DNA from: Tardibacter sp963781025
Lineage (GTDB): Bacteria; Pseudomonadota; Alphaproteobacteria; Sphingomonadales; Sphingomonadaceae
NCBI GenBank assembly: GCA_963781025.1
Contig: CAWADU010000003.1
Coordinates: 1,116,001 to 1,180,000, forward strand
Direction of reading: 5' to 3'
DNA length: 64,000 nt
The translations under genes and the position numbers were made by a program. A model generated the notes under the pieces. That model was not told where the DNA came from. It did not search any database and saw only the letters and a list, made by a program, of their open reading frames with translations. The number at the start of each line of letters is the position of its first letter. The stretch's first letter is position 1. Of this stretch, positions 26,811 to 34,344 are shown piece after piece.

Positions 26811-27391
26811 GCGGCTGACCGAGAGCCGGGCTTCACTGCCGGAAGCAGGGCCATGTCCGGCGGCAATGCCTCAGGCGCATAGGTCGGCACGTCGAGTTTG
26901 AGCAGCGGGAACAGCGGCACGCCCACATCGGCATGCCCGCTTGAGCGGTCGACAAGGCATGCGGTGGCTATGACCCTGCCTCCGGCAGCCTCGATTGCCC
27001 CGATCGCCTCGCGCGAGCTGAGGCCGGTCGTGACGACATCCTCCATCATCAATACGGACTGGCCGGGCTCAAGCCTGAACCCGCGGCGAAGTTCGAAAAC
27101 CCCTTCCGGCCGTTCGACGAACATGGCGTCCACGCCCAGCGCGCGGGCCATTTCATAGCCGACGATCACGCCGCCCATTGCCGGCGAAATAACCGCGCTG
27201 ACGGCGCGAAGGATTTCGGCCGGTATGCGGGATGCCAGCTCCCTGCACAGCCGCTCCGCCCGGCGTGGGTCCATGAGCACGCGCGCGCATTGAAGATAGC
27301 GGGGACTGCGCAGGCCGGACGAGAGGATGAAATGCCCCTCCAGCAGTGCATTTGCGGCCCGGAATTCTGCGATCACGTCTTCATCGGTCAT
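26807..27391 (-). CDS. pyrE: Orotate phosphoribosyltransferase
   Basis: Makes orotidine monophosphate from orotate and PRPP in pyrimidine synthesis. The 194-residue type I PRTase has the PRPP-binding loop VLMMEDVVTTGLSSREA, the N-terminal GHFILSSGLRSPRYLQ that binds orotate, and AMGGVIVGYEMA. The gene starts 60 bp after rsh and overlaps pdxJ by 4 bp. Confidence 0.93.
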   Translation of the reverse strand: MTDEDVIAEFRAANALLEGHFILSSGLRSPRYLQCARVLMDPRRAERLCRELASRIPAEILRAVSAVISPAMGGVIVGYEMARALGVDAMFVERPEGVFELRRGFRLEPGQSVLMMEDVVTTGLSSREAIGAIEAAGGRVIATACLVDRSSGHADVGVPLFPLLKLDVPTYAPEALPPDMALLPAVKPGSRSAA

Positions 27392-27451
27392 GGCTGCTGA
27401 CCTAGCGAAACCATCAGCGGATTGCCAGCCATTCCCGAGCCGGATCTGTCA

Positions 27452-29560
27452 TCAACCAGCGATCCGATCCACGGACGCCACAACATCGGTCGCACGCAAT
27501 GCCGCCATGATCCGGGTAAGATGCTGCAGATTCTTCACTTCCAGATCGACGGTGAAGGTGTGGAACGCAGTGTCTCTGTGCCTTAGCGCAAGGTTGACGA
27601 TGTTTGCGTTGTCCTTGGCAAAGATTGCGGTTGCGGTGGCCAGCGCACCGGGCTGGTTCTTGACGATAAGATTGATCTGCGCGGCCGCGCCATCCGCCTT
27701 GTCGCCCCAGGCAAGATCGATCCAGTCGGCATCGCCCGCCTTCGCCAGCACCGCGCAATGGATGGTGTGAACGTCGATTCCCTCGCCGGGCCGCCGCACC
27801 CCGACAATGCGGTCGCCGGGCACGGGGTGGCAGCATTCGCCCAGTTTCACCGCAACGCCCGGCGTCAGACCCTTGATCGAGATGGCCGATTTCTGGTGAT
27901 GCCTGACCACCGATGGCTCGCTGCCGTCCGCCGTTCCGGTCGACCCCGGCATCAGCGCTTCCATCACCGCGACGTCGCTGATCGATTGCTTGCCCAGCGC
28001 CGTCAGCAGGGAATTTTCGTCGGCGAGCTTCAGCCGCTGGAGCGCGGCCGCAAGCGCGCCTTCGCTAAGCGCGGCAGGCAGGCGGGAAACGATGTTCTCA
28101 TAGAGCTTGCGTCCAAGCGCGATCTGTTCTTCCCGCTCCTTCTGCCGTACGAACCGCCGCACCGCCGCACGGGCCTTTCCAGTGACGGCAAACGCCTCCC
28201 AGCTTGGGTCGGGATGCTGCGCCTTTGAACGCAGGATCTGCACCTGATCGCCGTTCTGGATCTGGGTGCGCAGGGGTACGACACGGCCGTTGATCTTCGC
28301 GCCAACGGTCTGGTCGCCAAGATCGGTATGCACGGCATAGGCAAAATCGACCGCGCTTGAGCCGCGCGGCAACTGAATCAGCTCTCCCTTCGGCGTGAAG
28401 GCGAAGACCTGGCTCTGGAACATCGCGAGGCGCGTGTGTTCCAGAAGCTCCTCGGCGCTGGAGGCATGGTCGAGGATTTCAAGCAAATCCTGTAGCCAGG
28501 GATAATTTTCGCCCTGCGAGTTAGAGCCCTGCTTATAGCCCCAATGAGCGGCCAGCCCCTGTTCGGCAAGCTCGTGCATCTCCTGCGTCCGAATCTGGAT
28601 TTCAATCCGCATGCGGTCGTTGTGGATGATGGTGGTATGCAGCGAGCGATAGCCGTTGCGCTTTGGCGTCGAGATGAAATCCTTGAAGCGGCCCGGCACC
28701 ATCGGCCAGCGGCGATGGATGGTCCCCAGGGCGCGATAGCAGGCCTCCACACTGTCCACGATCACGCGAAATGCGATCACATCGGCCAATTGCTCGAACG
28801 GAATATGGCGCTCCTGCATCTTGCGCCAGATCGAAAAGGGCTGCTTCTCCCGGCCGCTGACATCGGCTTCTATGCCGTCCCGGCCAAGCAGCATGCGGAT
28901 GTTCGAAGAAATGCGGGCGACGATATTGCCGCCCCCTTCCCGCAGATGGACAAGCCGCTTGGTGATCGAATCCCAGGCCTCCGGCTCCAGTTCGCGAAAG
29001 GCGAGGTCCTGCAGCTCGCTCATGAACTCGTACATGCCGATCCGCTCGGCGAGCGGCGCATAGATGTCCATCGTCTCGCGCGCGATGCGGCGACGCTTCT
29101 CGGCCGAGGGGATGAAATGCAGCGTCCGCATGTTGTGCAGGCGGTCGGCCAGCTTCACCAGCAGAACCCGGATGTCACCCGACATGGCAAGCAGGAACTT
29201 GCGGAGATTTTCCGCCGCGCGTTCGTTTTCGGTTTGCGCTTCGATCTTGCTCAGCTTGGTGACGCCGTCGACCAGCCTTGCAACATTCTCCCCGAACAGG
29301 CGGAGAATTTCCTCGGGCGTCGCGACCGTATCCTCGATCGTGTCGTGGAGGATGGCCGTTGCGATCGTCTCATCGTCCAGATTGAGGTCGGTCAGAATGC
29401 CCGCCACCTCAATGGGATGAGAAAAATAGGGATCGCCCGACGCCCGCAGTTGCGAGCCATGCGCTTTCATCGAAAACACATAGGCGCGGTTCAATAACGC
29501 CTCATCGGCGTCCGGGTCGTAGGATTTAACCCGTTCTACAAGCTCATACTGTCTCAGCAC
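27452..29560 (-). CDS. rsh: Bifunctional (p)ppGpp synthetase/hydrolase
   Basis: The single long RelA/SpoT homologue typical of alphaproteobacteria, making and degrading the stringent-response alarmone. Domains in order: HD hydrolase (YFSHPIEVAGIL, LHDTIEDT, the Mn ligands), synthetase (TPKRNGYRSLHTTI), TGS (FTPKGELIQLPRGSSAVDFA), an inter-domain region with a Cys/His element (GECCHPVPGDRIVG), and a C-terminal ACT domain. The GTG at 29560, reading MLRQYELVERV, matches the family start and gives 702 residues; a TTG at 29596 is the upstream alternative. It follows rpoZ by 65 bp with a small hairpin between, an arrangement common in proteobacteria. Confidence 0.93.
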   Translation of the reverse strand: MLRQYELVERVKSYDPDADEALLNRAYVFSMKAHGSQLRASGDPYFSHPIEVAGILTDLNLDDETIATAILHDTIEDTVATPEEILRLFGENVARLVDGVTKLSKIEAQTENERAAENLRKFLLAMSGDIRVLLVKLADRLHNMRTLHFIPSAEKRRRIARETMDIYAPLAERIGMYEFMSELQDLAFRELEPEAWDSITKRLVHLREGGGNIVARISSNIRMLLGRDGIEADVSGREKQPFSIWRKMQERHIPFEQLADVIAFRVIVDSVEACYRALGTIHRRWPMVPGRFKDFISTPKRNGYRSLHTTIIHNDRMRIEIQIRTQEMHELAEQGLAAHWGYKQGSNSQGENYPWLQDLLEILDHASSAEELLEHTRLAMFQSQVFAFTPKGELIQLPRGSSAVDFAYAVHTDLGDQTVGAKINGRVVPLRTQIQNGDQVQILRSKAQHPDPSWEAFAVTGKARAAVRRFVRQKEREEQIALGRKLYENIVSRLPAALSEGALAAALQRLKLADENSLLTALGKQSISDVAVMEALMPGSTGTADGSEPSVVRHHQKSAISIKGLTPGVAVKLGECCHPVPGDRIVGVRRPGEGIDVHTIHCAVLAKAGDADWIDLAWGDKADGAAAQINLIVKNQPGALATATAIFAKDNANIVNLALRHRDTAFHTFTVDLEVKNLQHLTRIMAALRATDVVASVDRIAG

Positions 29561-29601
29561 AGTACCAATATGGGATCGCGTACCCGCAGGACGCAACGAT
29601 C

Positions 29602-29625
29602 ATTTGTCTGCAATCGCAAACAAAT
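29602..29625 (-). other. Hairpin between rpoZ and rsh
   Basis: Immediately after the rpoZ stop codon lies an imperfect inverted repeat: ATTTGT…ACAAAT arms, one mismatch, then TGC/GCA and a 4-base loop. There is no T-run in the direction of transcription, so it is more likely an mRNA processing or stability element than a terminator. Confidence 0.35.
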
Positions 29626-29967
29626 TTATTCGTAGTCGGACCCAAGATTGGTGTTGCGCGGCGGCGCGGCGGCCGTGAGACGCAAAGCTTCTGCCGACTG
29701 GGCGAGCGAACCGATTTCATCCGGCGCCTCGTCGTCGTCCACCACGACCCGCTGAAGGCCGGCAATGACGGATTCGGCCAGTTCGGGCGGAAGGACGGTT
29801 TCCTCGGCGATTTCGCGAAGCGCGACCACCGGATTTTTGTCCCGGTCACGATCAAGCGTCAGTTCGGCGCCGCCGGAAATCTGGCGAGCCCGCTGGCCGG
29901 CGAAAAGCACCAGGTCAAACCGGTTGGGGATTTTATCAATGCAATCTTCAACGGTGACGCGCGCCAC
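29626..29967 (-). CDS. rpoZ: RNA polymerase omega subunit
   Basis: The omega subunit, which assists assembly of RNA polymerase and binds ppGpp in many proteobacteria. The GTG at 29967 gives MARVTVEDCIDKIPNRFDLV, the classic N-terminus, followed by LFAGQRARQIS and the conserved NPVVALREIAEE. At 113 residues it carries the longer acidic tail seen in alphaproteobacteria. It heads a leftward operon with rsh; a candidate promoter lies at 30005–30033. Confidence 0.93.
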   Translation of the reverse strand: MARVTVEDCIDKIPNRFDLVLFAGQRARQISGGAELTLDRDRDKNPVVALREIAEETVLPPELAESVIAGLQRVVVDDDEAPDEIGSLAQSAEALRLTAAAPPRNTNLGSDYE

Positions 29968-30004
29968 GGGCGAAACTCCAAAGGACCAGTTCGGGAAAGG
30001 CGAT

Positions 30005-30033
30005 GCGCTAACAGCACCGTTCACCTAAGTCAA
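30005..30033 (-). promoter_or_regulatory. Candidate promoter of rpoZ–rsh
   Basis: On the minus strand TTGACT (30033–30028) is separated by exactly 17 bases from TAGCGC (30010–30005), 37 bases before the rpoZ GTG. The -35 box is near consensus and preceded by an A-run; the -10 box is weak. It is the only -35-like hexamer I noticed in the 200-bp divergent gap 29968–30167. Confidence 0.4.
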
Positions 30034-30059
30034 TTTTTTCGGCAACTCCACCCGATCCT

Positions 30060-30091
<32 letters not shown>

Positions 30092-30167
30092 ATGCGACCG
30101 GACGGCATCAGCCGGGAACCCGCAATCTCCGCTTCCAGAAGCTGCGCTCGAACGATAAGAATTGCGT

Positions 30168-30833
30168 ATGGCTTTCATTGCTCCCGACGAAATGACGCTG
30201 GATGAACTTCGCGCCGCGCTTGGCCGCGTTCTTCCCGGCCATGCGGCTTTTGACGGATGGAGCGACGCCGCCCTTGCCTCCTCCGCCAGCGAACTGGATG
30301 TTCCGGCGGACCGCGCCAGGCTCGCATTTCCCAATGGCGCAGCGGACATGGTCCAGGCATGGATCGCGACAGCCGACGCCGACATGACGGCGGCGCTACA
30401 GGCGCACGGTGTTTCACAGATGAAGATTTGCGACCGGATCCGCACGGCGATCTGGACAAGGCTTCACCAGGCAACGCCACATCGCGAGGCGGTGCGCCGG
30501 GCGGTCGCGATCCTCGCCATGCCGCAGAATGCCGTGCTGGCCGCGCAGACCTTGTGGCGGACGTCCGATGCGATCTGGCGGGCCGCGGGCGATGAATCGG
30601 TGGATTTCAGCCACTATACCAAGCGGATGACGGTGGGTGCCGTCTATTCGGCCACATTGCTTGTCTGGCTCAATGACAAATCGGTCGATTCCATCGATAC
30701 CGCCGCCTTCCTCGACCGGCGCATCGAAAACGTCATGCAGTTCGAGCGGACCAAGAAGCGCTGGCGCGACACCGCGGAACGCAGGCCCAGCCTGCTGCGC
30801 CTTCTCGGCCGCCTCCGCTACCCCGCAATCTGA
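30168..30833 (+). CDS. COQ9 family protein
   Basis: A 221-residue member of the COQ9/TetR-like fold family, lipid-binding accessory proteins needed for ubiquinone synthesis in eukaryotes and found in alphaproteobacteria. Visible hallmarks are TLDELRAALGRVLPGHAAFDGW at the start (rpsU-divergently-transcribed type) and the C-terminal helix region VYSATLLVWLNDKSVD with FLDRRIENVMQFERTKKR. The ATG at 30168 is preferred to the TTG at 30162. It should act at the inner membrane with ubiquinone enzymes. Confidence 0.85.
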   Translation: MAFIAPDEMTLDELRAALGRVLPGHAAFDGWSDAALASSASELDVPADRARLAFPNGAADMVQAWIATADADMTAALQAHGVSQMKICDRIRTAIWTRLHQATPHREAVRRAVAILAMPQNAVLAAQTLWRTSDAIWRAAGDESVDFSHYTKRMTVGAVYSATLLVWLNDKSVDSIDTAAFLDRRIENVMQFERTKKRWRDTAERRPSLLRLLGRLRYPAI

Positions 30834-30891
30834 CTGGCAATTTCCCGCAGCAAATGATAATCGTTCGCAAACTCCTGCAGGATATCTTCGG

Positions 30892-31140
30892 TTGCGCGCG
30901 GACCAGCTTCCCTATGACCAGACCGGCACCATCACCGGAATCGATTGGCACCATCTCGATTTGTCGACAGCGAGCCGCCTGCGCGATTTCGGCGTGGATG
31001 AAGGCGTGACCATCCAACTGATGCACAGCGGCCCCATGGGGCGCAATCCGCTGGCGCTCAAGATCGGACGAATGACGGTGGCGTTGCGCCGGAATCAGGC
31101 GGCGGCGATCCATGTCAAGCTGGCGGGAGCCGCCGAATGA
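30892..31140 (+). CDS. feoA: Ferrous iron transport protein A
   Basis: An SH3-like domain protein of 82 residues that assists FeoB. The sequence LDLSTASRLRDFGVDEGVTI and LKIGRMTVALRRNQAAAIHV is typical. The only plausible start is TTG at 30892 (then RADQLPYDQTG), with AGGA nine bases upstream; no ATG or GTG lies nearby in frame. It overlaps feoB by 4 bp (ATGA), so the two are coupled. Confidence 0.85.
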   Translation: MRADQLPYDQTGTITGIDWHHLDLSTASRLRDFGVDEGVTIQLMHSGPMGRNPLALKIGRMTVALRRNQAAAIHVKLAGAAE

Positions 31141-33023
31141 AGCCGCTTCCGCTGGTCGCGCTGGTCGGAAACCCTAATGCCGGCAAGACTTCGCTTTTCA
31201 ACGCGCTCACAGGTGCACGGCAGAAGGTCGGCAACTACCCCGGCGTCACGGTCGAGCGGAAGCTGGGCCGGTGGCTGCTGGATGACGGAAGGCACATCGA
31301 TCTGATCGATTTGCCAGGCACCTACAGCCTTGATGCGCGCTCGCCCGACGAGCAGGTGACGCATGATGTCGTCATGGGACGGCAAGCGGGTGAACGCAGG
31401 CCCGACGCCATCGTCGCCGTTATCGACGCAACCAATCTCGACAATCACCTGCGCTTTGTTCTGCAACTGAAAAATCTCGGCCTGCCGCTGGTGGTGGCGC
31501 TGAACATGGTCGATCTCGCCAAGCGCGACGGGCTGGAGATCGATCCTGGCCGGCTCGCCGAAAGATTGGGCGTCGCCGTGATTTCGACCGTGGCCGTCCG
31601 GCGGCGCGGCCTGGGCGAACTTGCCGACGCCGTCGATGCGGCGCTGGCCGCCCCCCCGCCTGTTGTGACCGCGCTGGAACATGCGGCGTCCGGGACCGAT
31701 GACAGCGCGCACGACGCCGCCGCGCTCCGCGCCCTGCAGCGCGAGGCGCGCGCGTTGGCAGCCGAAGCGACGCTCTCGGAATCCGGAACCCGGCGCTGGA
31801 GCCATGTAGCTGACAAGATCACGCTCCATCCTGTCATCGGACCCGTGCTGCTGGCAGCCATCATGTTCGTGATGTTCCAGGCCGTTTTCGCCTGGGCCGA
31901 ACGCCCCATGGCACTGATCGAGGAACTGGTCACGACCCTTCAGAGCTTCGTGACGCAGATCGTGCCGGCGGGCTTTGTCCAGTCGCTGATCGTCGATGGC
32001 GTGCTGGGCGGGGTCGGATCGGTCGTGGTCTTCCTGCCGCAGATCCTGATCCTGTTCTTCTTCATCCTGCTGCTTGAACAATCCGGCTACATGGTGCGCG
32101 CGGCGTTCCTGATGGATAGGCTGATGGCAAGCGTCGGGCTATCGGGCCGGGCATTCATTCCCCTGCTTTCGTCTTTCGCCTGCGCGATTCCGGGTATCAT
32201 GGCGACGCGCACGATCGAGGATCCGAAGGACCGGCTCACCACGATCCTGATCGCGCCGCTGATGACCTGTTCCGCGCGGCTGCCGGTCTATGCGGTCATC
32301 ATCGGGGCGTTCATCCCCAACCGGTCGGTGGCGGGCGGCATTGGCCTGCAAGGGCTGACGCTGTTCGTGCTCTATCTATCCGGCATCGTCGGCGCGCTGG
32401 TGGCGGCCCTGGTCCTCCGCCGGACCGTCGCCAGGGGCACCAGCCACGGATTCATGATGGAAATACCCAAATACCAGATGCCAGGGTGGCGGGACGTGGC
32501 GCTGGGGCTATGGCAACGGGCGTGGATATTCCTCCGCCGGGCGGGCACCATCATCCTTGCATCGACGATCGTCCTCTGGGTGCTGCTTTCCTATCCCAAG
32601 CCGCCCGTGAATGCCGATCGACCCGCGCTGGACTATTCCATCGCAGGCACGATTTCGCATGGGTTGGAGCGGGTATTCAGGCCGATTGGCTTCAACCAGG
32701 AAATCTCGCTAGCCCTGATCCCGGCGATGGCCGCGCGCGAAGTTGCCGTTTCGGCGCTGGGTACGGTGTATTCGCTGCAGGGTGATGACGACCGGGTCAG
32801 CCGGTCGCTGGTCCAGCGGCTGCGCAACGCCTGGACGCTGCCGACCGCGCTCGCCTTTCTTGCATGGTTCGTGTTCGCGCCCCAATGCTTTTCGACGATT
32901 GCCGTTACAAGGCGTGAGACCAACGGCTGGAAATGGCCGTTGTTCATGCTCGCGTACCTGTTCGGACTTGCCTATCTGGCGGCGGGCGTTACCTACTGGT
33001 CCGCAGTCGCCCTCGGGCTTTGA
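31137..33023 (+). CDS. feoB: Ferrous iron transporter FeoB
   Basis: The GTPase-linked Fe(II) permease of the inner membrane, 628 residues. The N-terminal G domain has GNPNAGKTSLFNAL (G1), the G2 threonine in NYPGVTVE, DLPGTYSL (G3) and NMVD (G4). The membrane part contains two Gate regions: SSFACAIPGIMATRTIED with PLMTCSARLPVY, and a later PAMAAREVAVSALGTVY. All core features are intact, though the protein is shorter than the ~770-residue E. coli form. No feoC was seen; ssb follows after 27 bp. Confidence 0.93.
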   Translation: MKPLPLVALVGNPNAGKTSLFNALTGARQKVGNYPGVTVERKLGRWLLDDGRHIDLIDLPGTYSLDARSPDEQVTHDVVMGRQAGERRPDAIVAVIDATNLDNHLRFVLQLKNLGLPLVVALNMVDLAKRDGLEIDPGRLAERLGVAVISTVAVRRRGLGELADAVDAALAAPPPVVTALEHAASGTDDSAHDAAALRALQREARALAAEATLSESGTRRWSHVADKITLHPVIGPVLLAAIMFVMFQAVFAWAERPMALIEELVTTLQSFVTQIVPAGFVQSLIVDGVLGGVGSVVVFLPQILILFFFILLLEQSGYMVRAAFLMDRLMASVGLSGRAFIPLLSSFACAIPGIMATRTIEDPKDRLTTILIAPLMTCSARLPVYAVIIGAFIPNRSVAGGIGLQGLTLFVLYLSGIVGALVAALVLRRTVARGTSHGFMMEIPKYQMPGWRDVALGLWQRAWIFLRRAGTIILASTIVLWVLLSYPKPPVNADRPALDYSIAGTISHGLERVFRPIGFNQEISLALIPAMAAREVAVSALGTVYSLQGDDDRVSRSLVQRLRNAWTLPTALAFLAWFVFAPQCFSTIAVTRRETNGWKWPLFMLAYLFGLAYLAAGVTYWSAVALGL

Positions 33024-33050
33024 CAGATCAATCTAACGCAAGAGGAACGC

Positions 33051-33569
33051 ATGGCAGGCAGCGTCAACAAGGTTATTCTCGTCGGCAATCTGGGCGCTGA
33101 CCCTGAAGCGCGCTCGCTCAACAATGGCGGCGAGGTGGTGAACCTTCGGATCGCGACGTCGGAAACGTGGAAGGATCAGTCCGGCCAGCGGCAGGAGCGT
33201 ACCGAATGGCACCGCGTGGTCATCTTCAACGAGAACCTGGGCCGCGTCGCCAAGCAATATCTGCGCAAGGGCTCCAAGGTCTATCTTGAGGGCCAGTTGC
33301 AGACCCGCAAATGGACCGACCAATCGGGCGCGGACAAGTTCAGCACCGAGATCGTGCTGCAGAAATTCCGTGGCGAAATGGTGCTCCTCGACAGCCGCGG
33401 CAGCGGTGGGGGCGGAGACTTCGGCGGTGGCGACGATTACAGCAGTAGTGGCGGCGGCGGCAGTTTTGGCGGGGGTCAGGCGCGCGGTGGCGGTGGCGCC
33501 AAGCCGAGCGGCGGCTTTGGCGGTGGCGCACCGTTCGACAGCGACCTGGACGACGACGTCCCATTCTAA
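33051..33569 (+). CDS. ssb: Single-stranded DNA-binding protein
   Basis: A 172-residue SSB with one OB fold (GSVNKVILVGNLGADPEAR, TEWHRVVIFNENLG, QTRKWTDQSG), a Gly-rich disordered linker (about residues 118–160), and the acidic C-terminal tip DLDDDVPF that binds partner proteins. It acts in replication, repair and recombination. The ATG follows AGAGGAACGC. A run of nine G at 33594–33602 lies just behind the gene, where a broken gene begins on the other strand. Confidence 0.95.
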   Translation: MAGSVNKVILVGNLGADPEARSLNNGGEVVNLRIATSETWKDQSGQRQERTEWHRVVIFNENLGRVAKQYLRKGSKVYLEGQLQTRKWTDQSGADKFSTEIVLQKFRGEMVLLDSRGSGGGGDFGGGDDYSSSGGGGSFGGGQARGGGGAKPSGGFGGGAPFDSDLDDDVPF

Positions 33570-33602
33570 GAACGGCTTAACGTCCAACTGACCGGGGGGG
33601 GG

Positions 33603-33979
33603 CGCCAGGACTTGCCGCAGATGTCGCCTGCGACCTTGATCTGGAACGCCCCGAGCTTCTCTGCAGCGGCGAGCAGCAGCTTGCGCCTGACGTCCGATTT
33701 TGCTCGTGCTTCCCCACCGGCGAACCCGCCCAATAAGGATTTAAACTCCAGATATTAGAGACCGGCATCGGCAAGCATCTTCCGGATTCCGTCGAAACCA
33801 TGGCGTTCGATCGACACGGCGAGGTCGTCCGAGTCGAGGCCGATACCCGCCCACCCCGCCCTTGCCGCCGCGTCGATCCGCTCGCGTAGGCCAAACGGAC
33901 TTGCCATGCTGGCGGCAAACGGCAGGACATCGCCCGCCAGTGTGCAATAGCTGGCGACAAGTCTGGGCGCGCTGATCAT
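33603..33979 (-). pseudogene. Sugar-phosphate isomerase/epimerase (TIM barrel) remnant
   Basis: Remnant of an AP-endonuclease-2-like TIM-barrel protein. From 33979 leftward the frame reads a normal N-terminal part (LAGDVLPFAASMASPFGLRE, then AARAGWAGIGL), stops at a TAA at about 33765–33767 after residue 74, and then continues in the same frame with recognisable sequence (YLEFKSLLGGFAGGEAR, then KLLLAAAEKLGAFQIKVAGD). It runs out near 33603 beside the poly-G run. So it carries an in-frame nonsense codon and has lost most of its C-terminal half. Full-length members are about 260–280 residues. Confidence 0.7.
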
Positions 33980-33999
33980 GTCCCGTGCTCCGCTGCGTC

Positions 34000-34254
34000 T
34001 TAACTGGCGGCCAGAGCCGTTCCCTCGATCCCCAGATATTTATCCAGGATCTGGTGAATGTGGCGGATGCGGACTTCCTGATCGTTGGCAAAGATGGCGG
34101 TCTTCTTGCGCGCGGCCACCATGCCTTCCTGCATCCACCCCATGTTGCCGGTGTCCTGATCAAATTGGTCAGCGCGGAATGAATATTTGTGCTTTTCCAG
34201 AAGGATCGCGCCCGCATCTAGGCTGACACTTTGCACAGGTGCGAACCTCACCAA
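34000..34254 (-). pseudogene. C-terminal remnant of a Rieske oxygenase alpha subunit
   Basis: An open stretch of 84 codons whose end looks like the last helices of Rieske non-haem iron oxygenases: DAGAILLEKHKYSFRADQFD, then DTGNMGWMQEGMVAARKK and QEVRIRHIHQILDKYLG. The family's C-terminus commonly reads D-x2-N, Q-x-G, then Q-E and a final helix ending like this one. No Rieske cluster, no iron-binding His and no credible start are present; a stop lies just upstream. It ends 20 bp before the TIM-barrel remnant on the same strand, so both probably come from one lost catabolic operon. Confidence 0.5.
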
Positions 34255-34344
34255 TTAAGCCGAATATCAACCGCTAAAAAACAGTGGCTCGAACTACTGA
34301 ACCAAGGGCGTCGAAACCAGACGGTCGAACAGGAGAGGACATCG

